Of a DNA stretch of 64,000 bases, positions 40,527 through 52,711 are shown piece by piece. A program made the translations under genes and the position numbers. Numbering within the stretch: position 1 is the stretch's first letter; every line of letters starts with the position of its first letter. This DNA comes from Patiria pectinifera (taxonomy: Eukaryota; Echinodermata; Asteroidea; Valvatida; Asterinidae), in contig CM057150.1 in NCBI GenBank assembly GCA_029964075.1, positions 5,433,717 to 5,497,716 of the forward strand, read 5' to 3'. Under the pieces are notes generated by a model that was not told the DNA's origin, searched no databases, and saw only the letters and a program-made list of their open reading frames with translations.

Positions 40527-41153
40527 CAAAATACCATTTTGCGAGGCTCTAGCGTCGCCGTGAAAACACGTACCGCCATTATATTTATATCATTTTAAAG
40601 CTTGGAATCTTAACTTTATCCCTGGTAAGTATTGGTTTGATTTTCCAAAAGGTTTTGAAATGATTCGTGTTCAAATAAAGGCATGTCAAAAACAAACTCA
40701 ACCGATTTCAAGGAAAATGAATCATGCGCATTTTTTCTAATGTGGAAATGGTTCATCCTGTTCATGATGTGACGATCTCGTTGCCTTTTACTTTCTGTGG
40801 TTCCTGTTCTTTTTCGATCCACATAGACTTTACCTAAAATTAATTCACAATATTGTTCTTAGTTTCAAGTTCAATTTTGAAATTCACTTGCAAGTACGTA
40901 CCTATTCAAAAAGCGCGCTCAAAGTGTGACTCGAGTTTGCATCTGATGTACCGCATCATCAATTTTCCTTGAAATCGGTTGAGTTTGTTTTCGACATGCC
41001 TTTATTTGAACACGAACTATTTTAAAAATATCAAACTAATTCTCGCCAGGGATAAAGTTCAGATTCCAAGCTTTTAAATGGTATAAAAAATAATGGCGGT
41101 ACGTGTTTCTGCGCCGATGCTAGAGCATCGCAAAAGAAGTGCGGGTATTTTAG
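40527..41153. mobile_element. Foldback element with about 170-bp arms
   Basis: 40541-40724 and 40963-41135 are inverted copies (AACACGTACCGCCATTAT, ATTCCAAGCTT, GGCATGTC, CTCAACCGATTTCAAGG). The loop of about 240 bp has no gene. Confidence 0.8.
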
Positions 41154-41154
41154 G

Positions 41155-42371
41155 ACGCGCTGTACATTAGGAAATATATATAAAGTATGTATAGGAAAAA
41201 CAAATGTGGAAAATTATAAATGAAACAGCAATTAATTAAAGCCATAATAAACCTGAGCTTGTTAATGACAGGAGCTGAAAGAACACTGTGAACACTCAGA
41301 AGCAATTAATTGAAACAAAAAAGCATTCAATAGTAGAACGATTATAAACACATAATACTCAGTCAATAAAAATCCAAGTAAACAGGTAATTAATATTCAA
41401 AAATTAACTTACCAAAAGTTCGAAAACAGAAAAGGAATGTATATAAAATTACCAAGTTTTTATGAAATACCTTACTAGGATGTTGGTAAATGACGGTCTA
41501 AAGCATCCTGTAAAATTATAGCACCTGGTGTGAAGTCATTTTCAAGAAATTGTATTTTTGTATAAATTTCCAACAGTGGTCGGCCGACCACCGTTGGAAA
41601 AACCTAACTTTTTTTCAACTACTACTCTAACTTCACCATTTTTTTCAGTCCAAATTTTGTTTTATTGGTTACATGTTCATGAACGGATGCAGGCCAGCTA
41701 GACTGGTTCCCTTACTTTACATATTTCTGGCATCTATAAATTGATCCACTTTTTATCTTTAGTGGAGTCAGGGAACCAGACTACTCCACCATTTGTATTT
41801 TTCTTGGTTTTCCAGCATTTTCGAACACAAAACTTCAAACATGTCAGTGGAACAATATTTGATCTATCATAGTAACCCCTTTAAATAGTTCATTTCTGAG
41901 AATTACAGAAAAAAACCAATGATGTACATTCCCTTTAATTATGACTTGACTTGTGAAAAGACTTGTGATTTACTTTTGATCGACATTGTGATAGAATTGT
42001 ATTGGACTGCACTACAACACTTGACTTTGCATGTTTTGTCTTTGACTATCTTTTTAATTCTTGCATACTTTTGTAATATTTTTAAATTCATGCAATGATT
42101 CTGTCTATGTTTAATCTTTATTTAATGAAGCATAACTTTTTATTGCTAACTTGTATTACTCATTGTGAATTCCATGCAATTTTGCCTTTGGCAACCAAGT
42201 TGAATTTTAATAAGCCATGAATTATAATAATAACACTGTTCTACATTATGGTTGTATAACAGCAGTGTTGCATATTGTAGCTCATAAAAAATGACTCCAG
42301 CATTCAAGTGCTGCTTCTCTTTTAACCTAACTGTAAAATTGGCAAACACCTACTGGGCAAGAAGGTGACTG
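41155..42371. other. No gene seen
   Basis: AT-rich, with TTAAT-rich tracts and no element ends recognised. Confidence 0.45.
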
Positions 42372-42396
42372 CTCTATGTTCCGACACCCCTATGTT
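42372..42396. repeat. Solo arm of the telomere-core foldback family
   Basis: CTCTATGTTCCGACACCCC followed by TATGTT matches one arm of the element at 28.74 kb. Confidence 0.75.
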
Positions 42397-42494
42397 TTGG
42401 AACATATGTGTGTAACCGGCTAGACTACATTCAGAGCGATTCAAGTCCGCTTCGTGATTCGTTGCACTCCTGAAATAACACTTGATGCAAATTG

Positions 42495-42861
42495 CTTAGG
42501 CCAAAAAAAAAAGTCTCCGGTTTCTGGTATGCGCGCGCGTCGCCGTAGCCATGCGCGTCGGCAAAATGAAAAAGGTTTTTTTTTTTTCAATAAAAGATGG
42601 TGTCTCAAAACTGCCAAACTCACTGGTTTGACTGGACTCCTGTTGCTGCACAATTTTTAACGTATTTTTAGATGGGGTTATGATCGAGAATAAGCTTTAT
42701 GTGGCCTCTCTGGACTCCCAGATATTTTCACTAAGTTTAGTCGGGCACCAATTGCAGTCATCAGCCGACATTTGAAGCAAAAAAAAAACAGGTAAAAAAC
42801 CGCACCACTTTTTTGGGCAAGCTCCATACCAGAAACCGGAGACTTTTTTTTTGGCCTTAAG
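42495..42861. mobile_element. Foldback element with GTCTCCGGTTTCTGG arms
   Basis: The left arm 42495-42532 (GGCCAAAAAA, GTCTCCGGTTTCTGGTATG) and the right arm 42824-42861 are inverted copies. The edges read CTTAGGCC and GGCCTTAAG. Length is about 367 bp, with no gene. Confidence 0.8.
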
Positions 42862-43283
42862 TGACGGTTCCTAAAATCCACGTCCACAAAACAAGATCGT
42901 TATTCTTCATATCAATACAATAATTATACATAGCTAGATTTGTAAAGGTTCAGAAAATAAGGCTTTTTTTCTTAATGGAGCTGTATCAGCTCTATACCCA
43001 CCAATTCTAACCAGCGCAAAATAAGATTGAAATGTAAAAAATATCAGCCGTCACATGAAGAAAACGAACTTAAATTCTTGGGATTATTTGACATGCTTGA
43101 TCCTTTGCGAAACTAAGTGTGTACTACAAAACGGTTACTTTACAGTAACTTGAGTCACGGTGTGAAATCAGAGAGTCTGCAGTAGAGAATATCTCTGCTC
43201 AAAATGGGGTGCAAACCTATGTCCCCCAATACCTATCAATACCTATACATCGGGTATACCCCCTCAAAATTTTAAGGCACCCG

Positions 43284-43483
43284 GGCAGTGGTGTATAAGT
43301 ACGGGGGCACGGAAGGCACGGGGCACGTGCCCCAGCGGATGTTCCCCCCCCTCCCCGTTTGAAATCTTGAATCGAAAACTGTTCAAATGATTTCATTTGC
43401 TTTAATTTCCCCTTGAAAAATTGATGCGCCCCACGTGCTCCCCCCCCCCCCCCAAGTTTGACTCTAGTTACGCTACTGGCCCC
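43284..43483. mobile_element. Old CAGTGG-ended inverted-repeat element
   Basis: GCAGTGGTGTATAAGTACGG at the left pairs loosely with CTAGTTACGCTACTGGCC at the right. GGGGCACGTGCCCC and CCCACGTGC lie inside, along with a poly-C run. It is diverged, so the limits are approximate. Confidence 0.5.
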
Positions 43484-44320
43484 AGGGTTCAAACTCGCGT
43501 TCAATTACACACTGAAGTTGTTGGACATGGCTATGATTACCGATATAGACGCTTTTGCGTATGGTATGAGAGAAGGTAACATTAGCGTTCATAAAACTCG
43601 CCCATTCGTCAGCTATTAACAGCAAGCCCAAGGGTATTGCACGAAGTCAGTGACCGAAAATGAACTTCATCAGTGATTTAATCAGATTCAAAGTTGCTAG
43701 ATTATGTAGCCGTTTTCATTTAAAAAAAACAGAAGGCACTTTTTTTCACGGGGGAAGGGAGCAGGGTTTCACGCCCCGCGCAGTGTGTCGTTGTGGGGGC
43801 TTGCATTATCTTGAGAACAGCAATCAGCTTATTTATGACGTTATCACTGCCGTGAATAATTAGCAAAGCTACGAACTACAATTCTGGTGATGAAAATTGA
43901 TTAATTAACGGCCACAACCATAGACCAAATAGATGTGTTTATCTCTTCAACGATGAGCGTTTATATCTGCCGTTTTAGCGGCAAAATTCGTTGCCAACCA
44001 CCTGAGAATGTGTTTGAAACTGATATGGGCGTCGCCAGAGGGCGAAGCACTTTTTTCCCCCAAAAATCTCTATAGTTCCCAGCATTGTTCCGATTGCTCT
44101 TTTTTCGAGGGTGGGCAGGGACATTTTCCCCCCACCCCAACCCATTAAATTAACAACAATATGATTTCGCGCCTCTTTTTCTTATTTGTTTTCTGTTTTT
44201 CTCCTTTTTTTGGGGGCTCGCCTGGGGGCCTCGCGACGCCCATGAACCGCCCTTTCCAAATGGAGCTCAATGAAAAGAGAGTAGCGAAAGATCGACGGTT
44301 GTCATTTGGAAAAGATACTG

Positions 44321-44837
44321 TATAGTGTGAGTCAAAATACAACGAAACCTAAATAAATATCGGGACCATTGTTTTAGTGAAGTTCTGCATGTAACACTTT
44401 AAAAATCTAGGATATAAAAGCCCAATTCATAAACTTTCTTTTAGTATACGAATCAGTCAAATCACTCATGTACTTTTCAAGTTACGGAATTTTAAACACA
44501 ATCACCGTCTTAAAGTTCAGTCCACGATTCACAAGAAGTTAAGTGTTCTTTCAGCAAAACGAAAACGAATCACATAGGGGTGTGTGTGAATTATTTTGGT
44601 TTAACTGAAAGAACGCACACCTTTTTTGTGATCCTCGGGCAGAACTTTAAAACGGTGGCTGTGTTTAAAAATTCAGTAACTTAAAAAGTACATAAGTGAT
44701 TTAAATGATTCCTGTACCGAAATACAGCTTATGCATTGAGCTTTCTTATGCTAGATTTTGAAAGTGCTAAATGCAAAACTTCACTAAAACAATACTCCCG
44801 ACATTTGGGTTTCGCTTTTTTTTTTACTCACCCTGTA
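44321..44837. mobile_element. CAGGGTGAG mariner-like foldback element, complete
   Basis: The left end is mutated (TATAGTGTGAG) and the right end is intact (CTCACCCTGTA). Outer arms match the 25.4-kb copy. An inner inverted pair (TTAAACACAATCACCGTCTT and AACGGTGGCTGTGTTTAAAA) is shared with the 50.8-kb copy. Confidence 0.85.
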
Positions 44838-44839
44838 TT

Positions 44840-45701
44840 AAAAAAGAAAGTGGTCCTCGCAAAAAAGCATGTCTAGTCAAAAGGAGACCCTTATAACAAC
44901 AAACCAAGAATGTTTGAAAAGCCTTTGCTCTGGACAAAACGTCTGAAGCGTGAACAATTATTAACACTTTCAAGACACCAGGTGCGATTCAGACATGAGT
45001 TATGTCTGAAATAGTGACAAGTACACGAGACGATAGTTAACTATACCCACTTTCTCGTCTTTCGGACAATTTGTCCGGAACTTAAAAGCATCTCAGACAA
45101 TTTTCGTTTCATGATGCATAGTACTAATCAACAGTGGGAACGCGAGTGGCTTTTATTGAATTTACAGCTGGGCGCTGACATCAGGGATTTTTTATTGACA
45201 GGCGCTTATCAAGCTCCAGACATAATGTTCTTGAAACTCAATGGTTCTCGAGTCTGGAGTGCTGAATGATAACATTAACACATAGCAACCGATGGAAACT
45301 GGTGTTCAAATGAATAGATGATGTCATCGGATGACGTCAGTTCTCTCACCGATACCTGTACATGACTGGTACGGCGTTATTCACTTTGGGATAACTATAG
45401 TTTCAAATGCTTTTTTTTTTTTTTTAAACAACTATGAAATATAACGCCTTCGAAATTATTAATTTTTTTCCCCGTCTGACTGAAGATTTGGGTCACCGTT
45501 ACGTGTCACTATAAATAAAATAACCTGCAAAAAAAATCAGGATTTCTCAAGCAATTTCATTTTGAGGTAATATCCCCTTCCCAAACTATCCTACAATATC
45601 CTGAAATGATCTTTTAGTTATCATCAGCACAGCGGATTTGTACATAGTAAATCATTGGGCAGACAGTGTTGATTTGTTTATCCAGATTGCAATCCCTTCT
45701 C
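44840..45701. other. No gene seen
   Basis: A poly-T run lies near 45412-45425. Otherwise plain sequence. Confidence 0.45.
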
Positions 45702-46423
45702 TTAAGGGCCTGTCACATTATATGCGATCTCATAGGAGACCTTACGGTGACCAAAAATATTTCATAAATTTAACAATCGCAGCGAGGACGCAAGAAAATG
45801 ACAACTTTCTGTCTCAAAGAAGCTCAAGCTACCCTCATACTGTGCTCTTCCCGCGCTTACAATGCGCTCAACTCGCTCTCTATGCGCCCCTGTCAAGCCC
45901 AATTACTCGATCTAGTCGCTGCCGCTGCGCGCTGTCACTGCGCTCACACTACGCTCTGCTCGCTGTTGATACGTCCTAGTAGCTCGCGTCGCGCTCTCTA
46001 TTCGACCAAAATACGCTCATGTGACGTCACTTGCGCTGTATAAATACCACGACAAAACGGTCAATACACAGTCCAGTTTCAAACTTATTCTACAAGTTCA
46101 TCGCAGTCGAGTTACTTTCTCATGGGGGAGACTACATCGACTGCCTTGCGCCTATAGGTTGCCTCAATGCCACTTCAATGTCGCACGATTCACGCTCGCA
46201 CAGCGCCAGAGATGCGTCCTGGCCAGAGCGCAGAGGTGTTACGATTGTTTTGAGCATGTTCAAAGACCTTGGCGCTCATCGGAGACCATTAAGACCCTCT
46301 GGCGCCCATCTGGCGATCTATGTTGTTGTCGCTGCGATCTAGTAGTTGTTTTTGCGCCCCAGCTATTTTTCAAGGACGCAGTGAGAGCGCATATAAGATC
46401 GCAGGCAGTGTGACAGGGCCTTT
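45702..46423. mobile_element. Inverted-repeat element with GGCCTGTCACA ends
   Basis: AAGGGCCTGTCACA at the left pairs with TGTGACAGGGCCTT at the right, with GCGATCT inside the left end and AGATCGC inside the right. The interior is C- and CpG-rich (repeated CGCTC/GCGCT words) and gives frames of 81-130 codons in several registers, which I take as compositional. Confidence 0.7.
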
Positions 46424-46424
46424 A

Positions 46425-47400
46425 CTGTGGGATACTCGGCTTATAATCTGTAAAATATAAGCAAAATTTGAATTGTCCCGACAAATTTTCAATTTTAGTT
46501 TATTTGCACCTGACCTGTTTACTTTTCATCTGCCCCCTCCCCCGCCCCCGGTTGGGAAAAGTCAATGAAGCTTCCGCCTCTATAGCCACTTTCCATCCAC
46601 ACAAAGTTTTACTCGGATGTGACCAACTGGCTGAATGGAAAAATAGGCTAATCTTTCAAATCTTCCAAGCGCCAATAATCTTGCACTTTTCCCAGTTCTG
46701 CCATCAATTTTAGATGAGACTCTGCGAAGTACGAGCTTAAAATAGCTCACTTCATTTCCAATAATACTCGTGGGTTGAACCTCGATTCTAAACCACCTAT
46801 CGATCACAGAAAATGACTATTTCTAAGCGACAGTAATAAAAACGGATAAGTGCGCAGTGTCGGAAAGTGCATCCGTTGAGAATTGAAAGAAAATACGGGC
46901 CAAAACATTCTCACAATCACGCATATCCAACGGCGGTTTTAAATCTATCGAACGACACAATCCAGACACCAAAAAAGTAAGCCGTGAAATGGTCCCAACA
47001 ATCAAATTGCGGTTTGGGCGTTGTATGCTGAACGTGCTTCGTGTCTTCCCAAGCACAATATCGACTACTGATCTTTCTTCCTAATACCATGAGAGGTTCT
47101 TATAATACTACCATTAATCTTAGAAGAGGCAAAAGAAAGAAGATGAAGTGCGGTCTGTCGGGAAGGTGGCTTTGAGATTAAATAGTCATCAATCACTCTC
47201 CAGAACGGTTTAAAAAAAAACTTACTAATGCTTTAAGAAATACCCAAATTGTAAGGCATGATTTCGGCAAATGGGTTGGTATTTTGGCTGATATTGTTCA
47301 ACATACTAACTGCCGACATTCTTGGGCAAATTCTTCACAATCGTTGGTTACTTTTTACCTGAATGAACTAACAATGAGGTATGCTTCCAACCATTGTTGG
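46425..47400. other. No gene seen
   Basis: Mixed sequence, with an ATTGTTGGGCAAAT/CTTGGGCAAATT word repeated near 47320-47405. Confidence 0.4.
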
Positions 47401-47429
47401 GCAAATAACATGGCCAACAGAGTTACCTG

Positions 47430-47800
47430 ACCTTTTTAAAGCTCTGGCTGGAGCTTCTACATGTCACTTGGTGGTCTGTCGTGCTGTCTGTCTGTCTGTC
47501 TGTCTGTCCCCGAAAATTGACGAAAAGTATGGTTTTCCATATGTGCCATCGGCGTCGCATTTTTCGGCGTTGCATTGTCAGCTCTGGCAGGGATCATTTT
47601 GATCGATTTCATGCAAGACTTTCATGCAAGACGGCCAGAGCTTATTGTACATCTTCCTCGAACAACATGGACGTCATTTTGTGTAGTTGTTGGACGGTAT
47701 CCAGAAGGAGGAAATGTCCCCAAAATTTACCAAAAGTATGGAGTTCCATCGGCGTCGCATTTTTCGCCAGAGCTTATTGTGCACTCGCACTTGTTTTCAG
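47430..47800. repeat. Dispersed repeat family, copy 3 (inverted), with TGTC microsatellite
   Basis: The plus strand carries SGRDHFDRFHARLSCKTAR, as the reverse strands of the copies at 2.6 and 3.9 kb do. A (TCTG)n run lies at 47486-47509. The end segment CATCGGCGTCGCATTTTTCG occurs twice, about 200 bp apart, showing internal duplication. Confidence 0.8.
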
Positions 47801-48129
47801 TGTAGTGCTTGTTTGTTGGGGTTTTTCATATCTTATTTCACTTAAGTCTGGTAAGCCAATACGATATTGTGCGACTATTTTGATATCGGGATGAATACAC
47901 AACTGATGATAAACACACACCCGTTGATGGACAAATGGCAATTTATGTGCACCATGAAAAACTTTACGCAAGCCGACCGAAAAAAAGGACATGGGAATTA
48001 AGTTCGCAAATAAGTTAAGGCATTAAAAAAAGCTGTAAAGGTTTGGTGACGTCCTCTATACATGTATTCAGAAGTTTGTTATAACTTCAAACAATAGCTT
48101 TTTGTTAACTTCGTAGGTGGTGATTCCAC

Positions 48130-48787
48130 CGGGTCCAAATGTTCCCCAGTCCCTATATTCCCCAGTCCCTATATTCCCCAGTCCCAATGTTCCCCAGTCC
48201 CTTGGTTCCCCAGTCCCAATGTTCCCCAGTCCATATTGTTCCCCAGTCCCTATGTTCCCCAGTCGCAATGTTCCCCCAGTCCCTTTGTTCCCCAGTCCCT
48301 ATGTTCCCCAGTCACTATGTTCCCCAGTCCCAATGTTCCCCCAATCCCTTTGTTCCCCAGTCCATATGTTCCCCAGTCCCTATGTTCCCCAGTCCCTATA
48401 TTCCCCAGTCCCAATGTTCCCCCAGTCCCTTTGTTTCCCAGTCCCAATGTTCCCCCAGTCCCTTTGTTCCTCAGTCCCTATGTTCCTCAGTCCCTATGTT
48501 CCCCAGTCCCTATGTTCCCCAGTCCCTTTGTTCCCCAGTCCCTATGTTCCCCAGTCCCTATGTTCCCCAGTCCCTTTGTTCCCCAGTCCCTATGTTCCCC
48601 AGTCCCTATGTTCCCCCAATCCCTTTGTTTCCCAGTCCCAATGTTCCCCCAGTCCCTTTGTTCCTCAGTCCCTATGTTCCTCAGTCCCTATGTTCCCCAG
48701 TCCCTATGTTCCCCAGTCCCTTTGTTCCCCAGTCCCTATGTTCCCCAGTTCATATGTTCCCCAGTCCCTATGTTCCCCCCTGTCCCT
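48130..48787. repeat. 16-bp minisatellite, about 40 units
   Basis: The unit is GTTCCCCAGTCCCTAT with T, A or G variants at the third-last positions and occasional extra C. Two blocks of roughly 190 bp (about 48412-48600 and 48620-48790) repeat the same variant order, so the array also has a higher-order period. Three overlapping frames of over 220 codons are artefacts. Confidence 0.95.
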
Positions 48788-48789
48788 TC

Positions 48790-50751
48790 CACCTTTCTTA
48801 TGGCTTCTAAAAGACATACTGACATCACGCTTTGTCTTGTCCCCACCTGGTTCCCATTGGAAAGTGCGCAGGAAAACAAAGTGTGGCGTCATCGTGCCTC
48901 AAGGCTACTGAAATCACCGAGTTCGTCTACTTGCTCACGTCTATCAAGTAAGATATAATAATGTACTATCACCGCAATTATTAAACAGCGACATTTTGTG
49001 CAAGGTGAGAAGGTTGAAAAGTACTCAAACTGCACTAAAGGCTGTATAGTTTGAATCGGTAATGTGTTGGCGCAAAGTAAACTGAACTATTGGAAGGTGC
49101 TTCGTGCGGGGACTAAATGGACAGTAAATATCTGGGTTAGCAACTTCATCATCTCTAGGAGTAAAAGGATTATAAAATGTGTCGCTAATAGTCTGAAATC
49201 GAATCAGAATGACGCTAAATGCCGCCGATTGCGAGACCGTGTGGTCCCGTCTAGGAGACACCTGCTCGTCGTGTGGAGTCAGGTGCGTGGTTATTTGATC
49301 AGCAAAGAGTCATGGAGGCCCTTGCGATGGGTGAGAGAGACTTCAAACAAACTGGCTCGTGCCTTGCTGAGAGTATAAACGCCAAACCCAATATCACTTG
49401 TATTACATTTTTACTACATTGTGTTTATTCCCTGGTAATATAAGCTTACAGTACTCTGGGGTTTACGCGGTGTAGAGAGCGAATTACAGTCATGCAGGGC
49501 CTTTTTTTTGCCGGGGCAGCGCTGGAATTAGGTTTGAGGTTGTCGACGTTTCATCCAATTTGATAAAGTTACCTAAGTTGAATTTTTCATGTTGAGGTTT
49601 GAGAGTGTGATAATGCTGAATTAGTCAGAGTAAAATTGACTGGCGGGTTTTTTTTTTGACACGATTTGGGGATTTAATTCGTTGAGAGCTACACTGCTGT
49701 CATTAACAGCTACACTTATTACATTGAAACCATTCAAATACGCGATTTTAACATGAGTGCCGTTCGTCTTAACCACGGTCTGACGATTCTTAGAAGACAT
49801 TACATTTTGTTATTGAGCTATCGACGTATCCAATGCATTTCCCTATTCCACATTCAAATTTTGACAGAAACTTGTAAAAGGAGTTTTGAAAGAACCAACT
49901 CGCGCAAGAGTAACGACGTGACATAATGGAATTATAGATTCGTTAAGTGCAAAAATGTAAGTGGTCTTATCACGGGGAGTTGCCTTGGGAGATGTGAACA
50001 AGCCGTTCGCTGCACTATGCTGGTGTTTCTCGCCATACAAGTGCGAAGTATTTTCCATATACCTCTTCCGCATGCACATACAATCGGACCCACACCGATC
50101 CGCGAGCATTCAGTGCGATCAATTGCATATTCTGCTCCACTCTATTCCAGATGAACGATTTCAGAAAATGCATGGCTCTTACAGTCATCACGAACCAATT
50201 ACAGTCATGATACTTTAGCCCCAAGCCGAACGTGAGTAGACTTCTCCTTCACAGTGAAAAAGCAACAACATAAATTTGTTTTCATGTGAGGTGTCATTTA
50301 TCTGAAAATTTAATTTAAAAAAAAATGTGTTACGTTTTAACATCACAAGGCGCATGAAATAAACATGTGCAGAGCGAATGTCTTCTTTTTTACAGCATTT
50401 CTTGTTGAGTCGGCTGGCTTGTATTCAGTGATTTTACAACAATGTTTACGTCGCAGTAATGTTGTTCTCTCACAAAATGTCATTCATTCGATATAACTGA
50501 ATGTTTGTAAATTTGCAAATGGAATGATTTTGGCTAAAGATTGTTAATGAAAGTAAATAAATGTTGCGATTTCGAGATTAACATTATAGGGTAAGAGTTA
50601 TTTTTTTATATAAATTGTGACAATTAAGTAACGACCACAAAGAATTGGCAAAGGAACACCCACACTAAAAGCTAAGACCAATTCAGTGCTCCAAAATATT
50701 AAAATGTTGAAGTGGCAAACAATTTTGTTTATTCTACGAGTTGTTAAATTA
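48790..50751. other. No gene seen
   Basis: A 104-codon frame at 49064-49378 is the best open stretch. It is basic, lacks known motifs and is probably chance. Confidence 0.4.
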
Positions 50752-51227
50752 TACAGGGTGAGTAAAAAAAAAAAGAAACCCAAATGTCGGGACCATTTTT
50801 TTAGTGGAGTTCTGCATGAAGCACTTTCAAAATATAGGATAAGAAAGCCCAGTTCATAAGCTTTCTTGAAGTACAAGAATCTTTCAAATCACTCGTGAAG
50901 TTTTCAAGTTACGGAATTTTAAACACATCCACCGTTGTAAAGGTCTGTCCACGGACACGGATCACAAAAAAGGTAATTGTTCTTTTAACAAAACGACTGC
51001 AAGAACGCACACCATTTTTGTGATCCGTGGACAGAAATTTTAAACGGTGATAGTTTTCAAAACTCTGTAACTTAAAAAGTACATGAGTGATTTGAATGAT
51101 TCTTGTACTAAAAGAAAGCTTATGAATTGGGCTTTTATATCCCGGATTTTAAACGTGCTACATGCAGAACTTCACACAAAAATAGTCCCGACATTTGGGT
51201 TTCGTTTTTTTCTTTACTAACCCTGTA
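50752..51227. mobile_element. CAGGGTGAG mariner-like foldback element, complete
   Basis: TACAGGGTGAG at the left and CTAACCCTGTA at the right, with full-length inverted halves. It shares the inner ACGGATCACAAAAAAGG pairing with the 44.3-kb copy, which marks a longer subfamily than the 25.4-kb copy. Confidence 0.88.
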
Positions 51228-51229
51228 TT

Positions 51230-52267
51230 TCATTAATAAAGTCGCCTTACGTCTAAAAGTATTACGTCCATGCAAACGTCTTTCTATACCTGTTGTAAAC
51301 GCACGGTATAAACTTCAAGCAGGTTGTAAAAATGCTTAGACATGAGAGAGTTTATGAAAACATTCGGTAGATTAAAAGTAGATTAAAAATTCAGTCTAGG
51401 ATAATGGATAAAGCCTGACTTGTTTTGTCAGGGACAGTCACAATAAAGGGCCCCCTAGCCTGTAGGCTCTTTTCTTGTTATTATTTACCGCACACCGTAT
51501 ACTTCCAATAAGTACTTTTGATTAAGTGTCTTTCGTTCCGATATAATAGTGTTGCCATTTTGATTGGCACAACACACCGTTAATTCCTGCAACTGGATAC
51601 AGCATTTTCTCCCGTTGAAATCCCCGCCAATGACTGTACAATGATCCGCTGCTCGTCTTCGGCCATATCCGTCTCTAATCCCGGTGAAGCCGAGTCACGG
51701 ATTCAGCAAAAGCTTTTCATCCGTCCGACACCAGAGAGTTGTCCAAAAAACTAACTCCATTCCGCAAATCTGGTCCCAAGAGCCGTGATATATCCTTTTA
51801 AATTAATCTACCAATTTTACAGAGTTTCAACTTGAGTTGCATAACAACTTACATGTGGAAGGTTTAGCTAAGTGCAAGTTCACATTTTGAGACAACAGAT
51901 GAAAAAAAAATTAGGGGCACATTTTTTGGGGTTTCGTAACAGGACAAAATCACGTTGCTTAAGCCCGCGGGCACATTGTCTTAAACCACATTTAATTATT
52001 GTTTTTTTTTTCCGAACAATACCATTTTTAAGGCGGATTACTTTTACAGGATAATTAACACCCATATCTAAGTTGAAGTCACTTTGACAAATATTTTTTT
52101 CATCAAATCGGTAGTGTTCGTGAGTGCCCTTAAAAAGGCTGCAGATTAGGCAAAAGACAAAACAGGGCCAAGTTGGCAAGATATACATCCAATATTACTC
52201 AGAAATTCAAGCAAAGCTGCATAATATTGATCAGCAAAGTAATTGCGTGCAGGTCAGCCGCAAGGGA
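51230..52267. other. No gene seen
   Basis: 51580-51720 is relatively GC-rich and free of repeats. No coding evidence. Confidence 0.4.
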
Positions 52268-52557
52268 GTGTTTCGCCCGTACCCGGACCCACCGCCCTCA
52301 ATCGGGCACTGGAAAGGATTAATTTCCTTCACAAAATTGTGTGAAGGAAGCACGGGCGCGCAAAGCAATGTGGGAAGCTAACTGCCTCATCCAATGCACG
52401 TACATTCTCATGCGCAAGCGGATTGATTGACCCGTACTAATGTTCAAACAAAATTGTATCCAATAGGGACTCGAAGAAATTACGTCATGCACCCAGAATA
52501 AGTTAGACCTTCCCACCGCCCTGTTTCAGGACGGTGGGTACGATACCGGGCGAAACA
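52268..52557. mobile_element. GTTTCGCCCG-ended foldback element
   Basis: GTTTCGCCCGTACCCGG with ACCCACCGCCCT at the left pairs with AGGACGGTGGGTACGATACC then GGGCGAAAC at the right. About 290 bp, no gene. Confidence 0.8.
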
Positions 52558-52711
52558 GCATGTTGGGGTGGCGTTTTACCACCTGCGTCACCAAATAAAG
52601 TGGAAATTTGGGGTGGAGCCTAGTAGTAGTAAAGACTCACAAAAGTTGTTAACACTTAAATGCTGCAAACGTGTGACAAAATAATGTGTGTAGGCCTAAA
52701 ACTTCGCTTTT

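Noticed and set aside
47381-47894. Frames of up to 137 codons around 47.5 kb
   Set aside because: They lie in the dispersed repeat shared with 2.6 and 3.9 kb. Only a 19-residue block is conserved, and the rest differs between copies.
48117-48958. Three overlapping frames of 223-264 codons rich in Pro, Ser, Phe and Val
   Set aside because: They are the 16-bp minisatellite read in three frames. The peptides are repeat artefacts with no start context or splice evidence.
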